Source: JBBTTS01 sp038064135 (GTDB lineage: Bacteria; Patescibacteriota; Saccharimonadia; Saccharimonadales; OMJO01). Taken from it: a DNA stretch of 15,639 nucleotides. The notes below the pieces were generated by a model. It ran no database searches and was not told the origin of the DNA. It saw only the letters and a program-made list of their open reading frames with translations. The position numbers and the translations under genes were made by a program. How positions within the stretch are numbered: the first letter of the stretch is position 1; each line of letters starts with the position of its first letter. Shown here piece after piece: positions 6,491-13,538 of the stretch. The stretch is from assembly GCA_038064135.1 (NCBI GenBank), contig JBBTTS010000019.1:1-15639 (forward strand). Reading direction: 5' to 3'.

Positions 6491-8101
6491 ATGTCCAACC
6501 TAGAAATTCCACTCCCGAATAAACGCGACAAAAAGTATCGTTTTTTTGAGGTTTTACCAGGACTTTTAAGTTGGAGTATTTTATTGCTACCGGTAGTACT
6601 CAGCCAACTAAACGCGCGTTTGACGGTATTTTTTATCATCGCCTACTTACTGCTTTGGTTTGCTAAGTCAATCGGTCTGCAAATGCGCGCTATACAGGGT
6701 TACCGACTTTTAAAAATGCACGAAAAATTGCCTTGGGCCGAGATGTTACAAGATATTGCAAACGGCAATGCCCACAAATCTGGCAAAAAATTACCATCTT
6801 GGCATTACGACAACATCATTAGGCGTCAAAATTTACCAAAACCACTAGATGTAAATAATCTTAAGCACGCAGTAATTATCGCCGGCTACAAAGAGGCAAA
6901 TGAAGTTATAGAACCAACAATATTATCTGTATTAAATTCGAACTTTAATATGCAAAATGTGATTTTGGTTTTGGCCTACGAAGAACGAGGCGGAGAAGAC
7001 ATGCATCAAAGAATGCAAGCATTGGCTAGAAAATATTCGTCTCAATTTAGTCACGTAATGGCAGTTATGCACCCCGATGGTATTGCCGATGAAGTAAGAG
7101 GCAAGGGAGGCAACATTACATATGCTGGCCGTCAGCTTCAAATATATCTCGAGGGGCAGAGAATTGATCCAAGTTGCGTAATTGTAACTACGCTAGATTC
7201 CGACAACCGTCCGGATAAAAATTATCTAAATTGCTTAACTTACTTGTATTCGCTTTGTGATGATCCACGCTACGTGTCTTTTCAGCCTGTACCAATGTAC
7301 ACAAATAACATATGGGATGCGCCGGCGCCGATGCGAGTTATTGCTACCGGTAATTCTTTTTGGATGATTGTACAGGGTCTCAGAACCCATTCTTTGCGCA
7401 ATTTTTCGGCTCATGCTCAAGGTATGAAGGCCTTAATTGATACAGATTTTTGGAGTGTAAGGACAATTGTTGAAGATGGCCATCAGTTTTGGCGAACTTA
7501 TTTCCGATACGACGGCAAACACGAAGTTTACCCGATATTTTTACCTATCTACCAAGATGCAGTTTTGTCGAACACTTATGTTAAAACTCTTAAAGCTCAG
7601 TTTGCACAGCTTCAGAGGTGGGCCTGGGGTGCTTCAGATGTGGCTTATGTAGCCCAAAAAGGCTTTTTTAGCCCGAATAAAATTCCAAAAATTAAGGTAT
7701 TTTTGAAGTTTATTAGGCTTTTGGAAGGCCATGTCAGCTGGGCCACGGCTCCCTTAATTTTGGCATTTGCGGCATTTGTACCACTATTGCTTCACCCCAA
7801 GGACTATGCTGCTAACCAACTACCGATTATTGCCAGTAGGGTTCAGACTATTGCGCTTGCCGGTATTTTTGTGACTCTATTCTTCAGTATAAAGACCTTG
7901 CCGCCTAAACCGGCTCGATACAAGGCCCACAGGTCGTTGCTTATGCTTCTGCAATGGGTGTACCTACCGGTTACAACTATTGTGTATAGTTCGTTTTCAG
8001 CTTTGTATTCGCAAACCAGACTAATGATAGGCAAGTATATTGGCAGTTTCGTTGTTACCGATAAAGCGGTTGTTACCGAAGATAAAAAAGTAATTATGTA
8101 G
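6491..8101 (+). CDS. Processive family-2 glycosyltransferase, membrane-embedded
   Basis: 536 aa. Two N-terminal hydrophobic segments (about 20-62), a cytoplasmic GT2 domain (about 125-390) and C-terminal hydrophobic segments (about 415-432, 450-465, and a region at 485-505). GT2 motifs: HAVIIAGYKE at the nucleotide-sugar binding start, D236-S-D238 (metal-binding DxD), E328-D-G-H (in the place of the TED acceptor/catalytic motif) and Q373-LQRW377 (QxxRW, the mark of processive synthases such as cellulose, hyaluronan or poly-GlcNAc synthases). It probably makes and extrudes a cell-surface glycan from a nucleotide sugar; the sugar cannot be told. The small membrane protein gene precedes it by 2 bases. 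The stop overlaps the 3' end of the convergent nrdR by 8 bases. Confidence 0.85.
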   Translation: MSNLEIPLPNKRDKKYRFFEVLPGLLSWSILLLPVVLSQLNARLTVFFIIAYLLLWFAKSIGLQMRAIQGYRLLKMHEKLPWAEMLQDIANGNAHKSGKKLPSWHYDNIIRRQNLPKPLDVNNLKHAVIIAGYKEANEVIEPTILSVLNSNFNMQNVILVLAYEERGGEDMHQRMQALARKYSSQFSHVMAVMHPDGIADEVRGKGGNITYAGRQLQIYLEGQRIDPSCVIVTTLDSDNRPDKNYLNCLTYLYSLCDDPRYVSFQPVPMYTNNIWDAPAPMRVIATGNSFWMIVQGLRTHSLRNFSAHAQGMKALIDTDFWSVRTIVEDGHQFWRTYFRYDGKHEVYPIFLPIYQDAVLSNTYVKTLKAQFAQLQRWAWGASDVAYVAQKGFFSPNKIPKIKVFLKFIRLLEGHVSWATAPLILAFAAFVPLLLHPKDYAANQLPIIASRVQTIALAGIFVTLFFSIKTLPPKPARYKAHRSLLMLLQWVYLPVTTIVYSSFSALYSQTRLMIGKYIGSFVVTDKAVVTEDKKVIM

Positions 8102-8498
8102 TGTTGTATGCTCTATAGTGGGCTGCGGCGTGTGTATCAAAACGATCTAGGACCTCTAGGGTCGCGTCAAAAATTATCTCTGCTTCAATTATAGAAGCGT
8201 TTGATTTAATCAGTACTTTGTTAAGTATCGTGTCTGTGAGGCTTGTAGCGTCACTTTGAGCCGCTTCTCGGTGTTTTAGGCTGTCAAATACTGTTAAGAA
8301 CAATTTGTCACGGCTAAATGGCTCTAATTTACCCGAAATATGTTTCACAGAAAATAGCTTGCTTAGATCGGGTTTTTCAATAGTTGTCCATACTTGGCTA
8401 CAATTAGTGCATTTTTTTCTTCGCCAAGTACGGTGCCCATTTTGTAGGTTCCGAGAATTTGTGGTCTTTGTCCTATGAGAACAATAAAGGCATACCAT
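8094..8498 (-). CDS. nrdR: NrdR-type repressor of ribonucleotide reductase genes
   Basis: 134 aa. The longer open frame begins at 8585, but the family pattern starts at the ATG at 8498 (MVCLYC). Zinc ribbon: C3-x2-C6 and C30-x2-C33, with NSR (usual DSR) at 14-16, WRRKKC (usual RRRREC) and TTIE (usual TTYE). Residues about 51-130 are the ATP-cone: VKHISGKLEPFSRDKL, IIEAEIIFDATLEVLDRFD, AAHYRAY. It is somewhat shorter than the typical 150 aa, lacking the C-terminal tail. NrdR senses dNTP/ATP through the cone and represses nrd promoters; no nrd gene is in the window. An NrdR-box-like palindrome lies over the start codon, suggesting autoregulation. Convergent with the glycosyltransferase gene (8-base overlap of 3' ends). 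Confidence 0.85.
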   Translation of the reverse strand: MVCLYCSHRTKTTNSRNLQNGHRTWRRKKCTNCSQVWTTIEKPDLSKLFSVKHISGKLEPFSRDKLFLTVFDSLKHREAAQSDATSLTDTILNKVLIKSNASIIEAEIIFDATLEVLDRFDTHAAAHYRAYNTT

Positions 8499-8513
8499 AG
8501 CTATATATTGACA
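8498..8513. promoter_or_regulatory. NrdR-box-like operator at the nrdR start
   Basis: The central ten bases CTATATATTG (8501-8510) match the core of the known NrdR box (CwATATATwG) fully; the outer three bases on each side do not. It touches the nrdR start codon and would overlap the -10 region, placed to block initiation. Only one copy is seen; a second box 31-32 bases away, usual at nrd promoters, is absent. Confidence 0.5.
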
Positions 8514-8567
8514 TGCAGCTGAATTAAATACCAGTGGATAAACTATTAAAAAGTGGGGAAAAGGACT

Positions 8568-8595
8568 AAAAAACCACCTCGTCACCGAGGTGGTT
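8568..8595 (-). terminator. Rho-independent terminator of the small minus-strand locus
   Basis: Perfect 10-bp stem AACCACCTCG (8572-8581) with CGAGGTGGTT (8586-8595), 4-base loop, followed on the minus strand by a run of six T. It sits 16 bases after the stop of the 38-codon ORF and upstream of nrdR, insulating the two. Confidence 0.85.
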
Positions 8596-8611
8596 CCGCA
8601 GTGTTATTTTG

Positions 8612-8728
8612 TCACTTTGTAACAAGACTAACACGTGCTCGTCGGATTCTATTTACCGATTTGCTTGTAGTACTCAGCTCTTCGTAGAAAAGCTTGAATG
8701 CTTCAAGCGAATTCTTGTTGGTACTCAA
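8612..8728 (-). CDS. Possible 38-aa basic protein, or a structured small RNA in its place
   Basis: TTG-initiated frame on the minus strand beginning LSTNKNSLEAFKLFYEEL (first residue Met if translated) and ending in a basic segment, SVNRIRRARVSLVTK, with a TGA stop. A ribosome site GGGAGG (8740-8745) lies 11 bases upstream, rather far. The transcription unit is complete: TTGACA (8782-8787), 17 bases, TGT-TACCAT extended -10 (8759-8764), start near 8752, ORF, and a strong terminator at 8568-8595, giving a transcript of about 180 bases. The sequence also holds a perfect 7-bp hairpin (8692-8698 with 8702-8708), a CTCAA/TTGAG hairpin at the TTG, and a TCGG/CCGA stem, so a non-coding RNA is a real alternative. 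No family recognised. Confidence 0.4.
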   Translation of the reverse strand: MSTNKNSLEAFKLFYEELSTTSKSVNRIRRARVSLVTK

Positions 8729-8758
8729 GTTATTGAGTGCCTCCCGTTTAACTCGCTA

Positions 8759-8787
8759 ATGGTAACATAACTATAAAACAATGTCAA
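8759..8787 (-). promoter_or_regulatory. Strong promoter of the small minus-strand locus
   Basis: On the minus strand: consensus TTGACA (RC of 8782-8787), 17-base spacing, TACCAT (RC of 8759-8764) with a TGn extension. Predicted start near 8752. It lies 38 bases downstream of the 3' end of tRNA-Val. Confidence 0.65.
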
Positions 8788-8824
8788 TAGGTACTACCCC
8801 TGTAAGCATAAGCAAGAAACGTCC

Positions 8825-8901
8825 TGGTGGGCGATAGAGGATTCGAACCTCTCACCTCTTCCACGTCAAGGAAGCGCTCTAGCCAAATGAGCTAATCGCC
8901 C
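8825..8901 (-). tRNA. tRNA-Val(GAC)
   Basis: Minus-strand cloverleaf: acceptor GGGCGAT/ATCGCCC, D-stem GCTC/GAGC, anticodon stem CTTCC/GGAAG with loop TTGACGT (anticodon GAC, reads GTC/GTT), T-stem AGAGG/CCTCT with TTCGAAT, discriminator A (usual for Val), encoded CCA at 8825-8827 (RC). Confidence 0.95.
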
Positions 8902-8953
8902 TAATTACACAGTACAACGTGGAAAAGCATAGCAAAAATATAGGTAAAAAGGT

Positions 8954-8994
8954 AGTACAAAGAATGGTTGTATTAAAAACAATACAAATGTACT
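8954..8994. repeat. Nested inverted repeat between tRNA-Val and the thrS leader
   Basis: Outer arms AGTACA (8954-8959) and TGTACT (8989-8994); inner arms TTGTATT (8968-8974) and AATACAA (8981-8987). No T-tract follows, so it is not a standard terminator. Possibly a weak barrier or a protein site. Confidence 0.4.
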
Positions 8995-9016
8995 AGCATT
9001 ATTTTACTAGCTGATA

Positions 9017-9022
9017 TATAAT
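9017..9022 (+). promoter_or_regulatory. -10 box of the thrS leader or small RNA
   Basis: Consensus TATAAT, start expected near 9029; the -35 region is not convincing. It drives the structured region that ends at the hairpin 9064-9115. Confidence 0.5.
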
Positions 9023-9028
9023 TGTGCT

Positions 9029-9115
9029 TGGTGAAGTTTTGAGAGGTCATACACCTCCGCTGGAAGTACGTCGACGAATGTCATTGCGAGAACATTCATA
9101 AGTCGGCGTACTTTT
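9029..9115 (+). ncRNA. Structured leader or small RNA upstream of thrS, class unknown
   Basis: From the predicted start near 9029 the sequence holds a GAGGT/ACCTC hairpin (9043-9057) and then a long stem: 9064-9075 pairs with 9102-9113 (12 bp, one T-G), and inside it GAATGT (9076-9081) pairs with ACATTC (9092-9097). The stem ends in TTTT (9112-9115), a modest terminator. This may be an independent ~90-base RNA or an attenuator of thrS. I see no T-box specifier/antiterminator motifs, and the only short frame, MSLREHS (9078-9101), has no Thr codons, so a classic tRNA-Thr-sensing mechanism is not supported. Confidence 0.45.
9064..9115 (+). terminator. Terminator/attenuator hairpin before thrS
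   Basis: 12-bp outer stem with one wobble pair and 6-bp inner stem, ending in only four T. It lies 76 bases upstream of the thrS ATG, between two candidate promoters. Confidence 0.5.
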
Positions 9116-9161
9116 GTAATTAACGACCATTTTCTTAATCGTTTTTATATAGCTACAGAGA

Positions 9162-9183
9162 TGATATGATGTAGAAAAGGGAG
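9162..9183 (+). promoter_or_regulatory. thrS proximal promoter and ribosome binding site
   Basis: Extended -10 TGATATGAT (9162-9170) with start near 9177, then AAGGGAG (9177-9183), 8 bases before ATG 9192. This is one of the few strong Shine-Dalgarno sites in the window and fixes the thrS start. Confidence 0.6.
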
Positions 9184-9191
9184 TTTTCTTT

Positions 9192-11033
9192 ATGTCTAAA
9201 ACAGATGAACTTAATGCCATGAGACACAGTCTGGCTCATATTCTGGCTACATCGGTCCAAAAACTTTATCCCGGTGCCAAGTTTGGGGTTGGACCAGTTG
9301 TCGAAAACGGTTTTTATTATGATTTGGATTTAGGCAAAAAAAAGCTTTCTGAAGAAGATTTTACGACACTTGAAAAAGAGATGCATAAGGTAATTGCGGT
9401 TAACGATAAGTTCGAAAAATTTGAGCTTCCGATTAATGATGCGATTGATTGGGCCAAGAAAACCCATCAAGTCTACAAGCAAGAACTTCTAAACGACCTG
9501 AAAAGAGCCGGTACTACAGTTGCAGGTGATCTTGATGCCGCGGAATTGGGGCTGGAGGCAATAAAGGGCAGCAAAGTAAGTAAAGTCTCGTTCTACAAAA
9601 ACGGTGAATTTACTGACTTGTGTCGAGGACCGCATCTAGAAAGTACAGGGAAGGTTGGTGCATTCAAGCTTATGCGGGTTAGTGGTGCCTACTGGCGTGG
9701 AAATCATAAAAATGCTCAAATGCAAAGAATCTACGGCATTGCCTTTACGACCGACAAAGAACTTCGACAACACTTAAATATGCTCGATGAGGCTAAGAAA
9801 CGGGATCACCGTAAATTGGGCCAAGAGTTAGATCTATTTGTTTTTTCGGAAATGGTTGGTTCGGGTTTACCGATGTTTACTCCTAGGGGCACGGTTATAA
9901 GGGATGAATTGGCTAAATTTTCTAATGAATTACGCCAAAAAGTAGGTTTCCAAAATGTTTGGATACCACATATTACCAAGAGTGATCTTTATGAAGCATC
10001 GGGTCACTGGGCTAAATTTGGCGATGAACTATTTTTAGTAAAAAGCCAAGAAACCACTGATGAACTGGTAATGAAACCAATGAATTGCCCGCATCACACA
10101 CGGATTTATGCTAGTAAACAGCGAAGCTACCGCGACTTACCAATCAGATACCTAGAGACCACTACTGTATATCGTGACGAAAAGTCAGGGGAACTCGGCG
10201 GGCTTAGTCGAGTTAGATCGATTACTCAAGACGACAGCCACGTATTTTGCCGCGAGGATCAAATAGAAGGAGAAATTAACAACTTGCTGGCTGCTGCGGA
10301 TGAGCTTTATGAAACAATTGGCATGAAGTTAAAGGTTAGGCTTTCGTATCGAGATGAAAGCGACGCCTACCTTGGAGACAAAAAACTCTGGGAAAGTGCC
10401 CAAAAACAATTAAAAAACGCTGTTTTAAAAAACAAACTGAATTATTTTGAGCAGGAAGGTGAGGCAGCATTTTACGGACCAAAAATTGACTTTATGGCTA
10501 CAGATGCTATTGGCCGAGAACACCAAGTTGCAACCATACAATTAGACTTCGTACAGCCTAGTCGATTTGAGCTAGAATACACCAACGAAGCCGGTGAAAA
10601 TCAGTGCCCAGTGATGATTCATTGTGCGTTATTGGGGTCGATAGAACGATTCTTAAGTGTATATATAGAACATACGGCTGGTAAATTTCCGGTATGGTTG
10701 GCTCCAGAACAGATACGTTTAATTACCATAAATCAGGAGTATATCACCACATCATTTGCCGACAAGGTGTTGTCCAATGCCAAAGAGCTTGGTTTACGAG
10801 CTGTTGTGGACAATTCAAATGAGTCTGTGGGCAAAAAAATTCGTGATGCCGAGATTATGAAAGTTCCATACAGCGTAGTATTTGGTGAAAAAGAAATTAA
10901 ATCGGGCGAAATTGTGCCGCGAATTCGCAGCGATATTGAGGTAAGTGATACACACCAGCCGACAAAAATTGCGGAATTTTTACAAACTGTTGCTAATGAA
11001 TCCAAATCTCGAGTAAGTAAAACCTCGCTTTGA
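9192..11033 (+). CDS. thrS: Threonyl-tRNA synthetase without the N-terminal TGS domain
   Basis: 613 aa cytoplasmic enzyme that charges tRNA-Thr. The protein begins almost at the editing domain: H12-SLA-H16 (HxxxH) and C144-RGP-H148 are the editing-site zinc/serine-clearing motifs. The class II core has C299 in MNCPHH, H350 in DDSHVF and H477 in MIHC as the active-site zinc ligands, motif 2 as Y-R328-D-E330 and motif 3 as GSIER486F. The C-terminal anticodon-binding domain (about 505-600) is present (LAPEQIRLI, SVGKKIRDAE, VPYSVVFGEKE). The roughly 60-residue TGS domain of the usual ~640-aa bacterial enzyme is absent: the ATG has a good Shine-Dalgarno and upstream sequence is a non-coding leader. 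The stop is 7 bases before the ATL gene, probably one operon with ATL and miaA. Confidence 0.95.
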   Translation: MSKTDELNAMRHSLAHILATSVQKLYPGAKFGVGPVVENGFYYDLDLGKKKLSEEDFTTLEKEMHKVIAVNDKFEKFELPINDAIDWAKKTHQVYKQELLNDLKRAGTTVAGDLDAAELGLEAIKGSKVSKVSFYKNGEFTDLCRGPHLESTGKVGAFKLMRVSGAYWRGNHKNAQMQRIYGIAFTTDKELRQHLNMLDEAKKRDHRKLGQELDLFVFSEMVGSGLPMFTPRGTVIRDELAKFSNELRQKVGFQNVWIPHITKSDLYEASGHWAKFGDELFLVKSQETTDELVMKPMNCPHHTRIYASKQRSYRDLPIRYLETTTVYRDEKSGELGGLSRVRSITQDDSHVFCREDQIEGEINNLLAAADELYETIGMKLKVRLSYRDESDAYLGDKKLWESAQKQLKNAVLKNKLNYFEQEGEAAFYGPKIDFMATDAIGREHQVATIQLDFVQPSRFELEYTNEAGENQCPVMIHCALLGSIERFLSVYIEHTAGKFPVWLAPEQIRLITINQEYITTSFADKVLSNAKELGLRAVVDNSNESVGKKIRDAEIMKVPYSVVFGEKEIKSGEIVPRIRSDIEVSDTHQPTKIAEFLQTVANESKSRVSKTSL

Positions 11034-11040
11034 TTTAAAA

Positions 11041-11385
11041 TTGAAAGTTATTAAAGTGAAAAGTAATAATAAGCCAATAGGTTTTTCGGAAATGGTTTGT
11101 GATTTAGTAGGACAAATCCCAAAAGGCCGCATTATGACTTATGGGCAAATCGCCGCGCTGTGCGGTGAGCCGATGGCAGCGCGAATAGTTGGCAGTATTG
11201 CTCACTTTGGGCCACCAGACTTACCATGGCAGCGGGTAGTCAATAAAAAGGGCGGTTTAGCGGCTGGTTACTATGGAGGCCGAGAAGGCCATAAGAAAGA
11301 TTTAGAAGCTGAAGATGTCGAGGTTTTTGGTTCAGATGGAGACTATTCAATTAATGTCGAGGATCTAATCTGGTGGCCCAATTAG
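11041..11385 (+). CDS. Alkyltransferase-like (ATL) DNA repair protein, MGMT-family fold
   Basis: 114 aa. It has the MGMT C-terminal DNA-binding domain only: IPKGRIMTYGQIAALCG (start of the helix-turn-helix), AAR48IVG (arginine-finger helix) and PW63QR65VVNKKGG. In true O6-methylguanine methyltransferases this motif is PCHRV; here Trp replaces the methyl-accepting Cys, as in ATL proteins, which bind O6-alkylguanine, flip it out and recruit nucleotide excision repair instead of transferring the alkyl group. Gln replaces His at the next position. The TTG start at 11041 gives family length; an internal GTG at 11056 is possible and no Shine-Dalgarno separates them. It lies 7 bases after thrS and overlaps miaA by 13 bases. 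Confidence 0.82.
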   Translation: MKVIKVKSNNKPIGFSEMVCDLVGQIPKGRIMTYGQIAALCGEPMAARIVGSIAHFGPPDLPWQRVVNKKGGLAAGYYGGREGHKKDLEAEDVEVFGSDGDYSINVEDLIWWPN

Positions 11386-12263
11386 CGCCATTAATTGTAA
11401 TTGTTGGTCAAACTGCCAGCGGTAAATCCGGGCTTGCCATGGAAATAGCCAAAAAGTACAAAGGTGAAATTATTTGCGCCGATTCATGGACAGTCTACAA
11501 GGGTTTTGATATTGGGACAGCAAAACCAACCATAGCCGATCAAGACGCAGTACCACATCATTTACTTGATGTCGCAGATCCAGTGGCAGGTTATAGCGCG
11601 GCTATTTTCCAAAAACAAGCCAAAAATGTTATAGAAGATATTGGCAAAAGAGGTAAGTTGCCAATTTTGGTGGGTGGAACCGGGCTTTATATCGATAGTA
11701 TATTATACGATTATGGTTTTTTACCAAGGTCCGACCCTACGTTACGCCAAAAACTAAACGCTTTAAGTCTAATAGATTTGCATCAGTTAGCCAGCGAAAA
11801 CCAACTTGATCTAACAGAAATTGATAACCGGAACAAACGCCGTGTAATTAGGCATATAGAAAACAATGGCACGCGCCCTACCAGAACTTCATTACGGAGC
11901 AACACACTAATTATTGGCATATCGTGTGAAATTGAAGTATTACAGGCCCGAATTGTTAAACGCATAGACACAATGGTAAAACGCGGTTTTGCCGATGAAG
12001 TTAGGCAACTTGGCGTCACTTACGGCTGGGACAATGAGCCAATGAAGGCTCCCGGCTACAGAGCTTTTCGAGATTATATTAAGGGTAGTATTACCTTAGA
12101 TTTGGCCAAAGAGCGTTTTATGCGCAATGACTTGCAGCTAGCAAAAAAACAGCGCACATGGTTTAAACGAAATGAATCAATCCTCTGGATAGAAAACTCT
12201 GAACACGCAAAGGAATTAGTTGAAAAATTTTTGACTACAAATTCTTCGAGCCTGAACAACTAA
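11373..12263 (+). CDS. miaA: tRNA dimethylallyltransferase
   Basis: 296 aa. Transfers dimethylallyl to A37 of tRNAs reading codons that begin with U. Walker A G12-QTASGKS19; ADS (36-38) with the catalytic Asp; DIGTAK (46-51); PHHLLD (61-66); GGTGLY (101-106); and the C-terminal APGYRAF, DLAKERFMRND and LAKKQRTWFKR segments, all in family order. The usual DSMQVY reads DSWTVY, a local substitution near the substrate tunnel. GTG start at 11373 with AGGA (11360-11363) 9 bases upstream, overlapping ATL by 13 bases. Average family length. Cytoplasmic; probably co-transcribed with thrS and ATL. Confidence 0.93.
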   Translation: MAQLAPLIVIVGQTASGKSGLAMEIAKKYKGEIICADSWTVYKGFDIGTAKPTIADQDAVPHHLLDVADPVAGYSAAIFQKQAKNVIEDIGKRGKLPILVGGTGLYIDSILYDYGFLPRSDPTLRQKLNALSLIDLHQLASENQLDLTEIDNRNKRRVIRHIENNGTRPTRTSLRSNTLIIGISCEIEVLQARIVKRIDTMVKRGFADEVRQLGVTYGWDNEPMKAPGYRAFRDYIKGSITLDLAKERFMRNDLQLAKKQRTWFKRNESILWIENSEHAKELVEKFLTTNSSSLNN

Positions 12264-12265
12264 TC

Positions 12266-12274
12266 TGTTACAAT
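12266..12274 (+). promoter_or_regulatory. Extended -10 promoter placing the start at an ATG (leaderless)
   Basis: TGT-TACAAT (12266-12274), six bases before ATG 12281. Transcription should begin at or within a base or two of the A of ATG. No -35 and no Shine-Dalgarno are needed for this arrangement. Confidence 0.55.
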
Positions 12275-12280
12275 AACAAT

Positions 12281-12865
12281 ATGGTTGAGCAATTGTTTGG
12301 ATCAAAAACTCGTGTGAAGTTACTGCAACTCTTCTATAACAACCCAAATAGGGCCTTTTATGTACGTGAAATAACGCGTAAAATAGATGAACAGATCAAT
12401 TCTGTGCGTCGAGAACTTGCAAACCTTTTAAGTATTGGGATCATTTCATCAGAGACCAATAATAATCGACTGTATTATGAAGTTAACCAAAATTTTGAAC
12501 ATTTTGCCGCACTAGCATCTATTTTTGGTGGCGTTAAACTTACTAAAAAAACCACTATTAAAGATGTGGATGAAGTAGATATTAAGACAATTGGTAACAT
12601 CGAATTAGCTTTTTACACTGGACAATTTACCCGCGATGAAACTTCTGGCGTCGATATTATAATAGTTGGTGACGTAAACCAAACACAGCTTAGTAATTTC
12701 ATCGAAGACCTAGAAAAACGCGAAAATAAGGATTTGCGCTACGTTGTTATGGCACCCAAAGAATTTACTTATCGCCGGCAAATCAACGACAGGTTTATTG
12801 GGCTGGCGCTCACAAGTAAAAAACAGATTTTAATTGATAAACAACACGTTTTAGACGAAAAATAA
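12281..12865 (+). CDS. Winged-helix regulator with nucleotidyltransferase-like C-terminal domain
   Basis: 194 aa. Residues 1-75 form a winged helix: LFGSKTRVKLLQLFYNNPNRAFYVREI then INSVRRELANLLSIGII (recognition helix) and a wing ending YYEVN. Residues about 95-185 resemble a minimal nucleotidyltransferase fold, with GVDIIIVGD (a GxD-type strand) and the VVMAPKEFTYRRQINDRF segment common in CPR proteins of this architecture. The canonical GSx10DxD active site is not complete, so enzymatic activity is doubtful; an antitoxin-like or DNA-binding sensor role is possible. Starts from its own leaderless promoter. The metallo-beta-lactamase-fold gene begins 21 bases downstream. Function unknown; the architecture call is more certain than the role. 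Confidence 0.65.
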   Translation: MVEQLFGSKTRVKLLQLFYNNPNRAFYVREITRKIDEQINSVRRELANLLSIGIISSETNNNRLYYEVNQNFEHFAALASIFGGVKLTKKTTIKDVDEVDIKTIGNIELAFYTGQFTRDETSGVDIIIVGDVNQTQLSNFIEDLEKRENKDLRYVVMAPKEFTYRRQINDRFIGLALTSKKQILIDKQHVLDEK

Positions 12866-12886
12866 TTATAAGTTTAGGAGTGACTG

Positions 12887-13513
12887 ATGGATTTACAGTT
12901 TTACGGTGCAAATTGTCTGGGAATAACAACTAAAAAAATCTCTATTATCGTTGACGACAACTTAGATGAAATTGGTAGAAAATCAATTACCAAAGAAGGT
13001 GATATTGTGCTTCAAACTTTTGGAATAACCGGTAAAAGTAGTCATGGAAAAATAGTTATTAACTACCCGGGCGAATACGAAGTCGGGGACGTGTCGATTC
13101 AAGGGGTGGCGGCAAGAGCTCATATTGATGAAAACGGCCTAAATAGCGTTATTTATAAAATTACAGCGTCAGATGTGCGCTTAGTAATATTAGGTCATAT
13201 ATACCCAGAACTTAGTGAACAGCAACTGGAGGCAATTGGTACGGTTGACGTTCTTTGTATCCCAGTTGGCGGAAATGGCTACACCCTGGATGCAGCTGGT
13301 GCACTAAAATGCATTAAAAAAATCGAACCAAAATTAATTATTCCGACTCATTACGCCTTTAAAGGACTAAATTATCAAGTTCCACAGGCTCAGTTAGAGG
13401 ACATTTTAAAAGAGCTTTCAATGGAGGCGACTCAGCCAGTTGATAAATTAAAACTAAAAGCTGGCGATTTTGGCGAAAGTGCCGGACTTTCATTATTAGA
13501 AATCCAGGCCTAG
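12887..13513 (+). CDS. Metallo-beta-lactamase-fold protein (UlaG-like), metal ligands missing
   Basis: 208 aa. Overall pattern follows the UlaG/L-ascorbate-lactonase-like branch: MDLQFYGANCLGITTKK..IIVDD, INYPGEYEVGDVSIQGV, LVILGHIYPELSEQQLEAIGTVDVLCIPVGG, and KLIIPTHYAF near the C-terminus. The HxHxDH motif expected after the second strand is not there (VLQTFGITGKSSHG instead), so the usual two-metal hydrolase site is incomplete and catalysis is doubtful; a single H (about 148 of the PTHY) remains. Cytoplasmic, no signal. ATG 12887 has AGGAG (12876-12880) 6 bases upstream. It follows the winged-helix gene by 21 bases and is probably co-transcribed with it. Confidence 0.75.
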   Translation: MDLQFYGANCLGITTKKISIIVDDNLDEIGRKSITKEGDIVLQTFGITGKSSHGKIVINYPGEYEVGDVSIQGVAARAHIDENGLNSVIYKITASDVRLVILGHIYPELSEQQLEAIGTVDVLCIPVGGNGYTLDAAGALKCIKKIEPKLIIPTHYAFKGLNYQVPQAQLEDILKELSMEATQPVDKLKLKAGDFGESAGLSLLEIQA

Positions 13514-13538
13514 GCACTAAAACTATTCACATATAGTG

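Noticed and set aside
8532..8540. DnaA box (AGTGGATAA) near nrdR
   Set aside because: A single site one base off TTATCCACA, with no cluster, no AT-rich unwinding element and no dnaA/dnaN context; no origin claimed.
8499..8585. N-terminal extension of nrdR from the ATG at 8585
   Set aside because: The extra 29 residues have no counterpart in the family, whose zinc ribbon begins at the second residue after the ATG at 8498, and the stretch contains the probable operator.
9029..9191. T-box riboswitch controlling thrS
   Set aside because: No antiterminator sequence with the conserved GGTGG bulge and no Thr specifier in a recognisable stem I.
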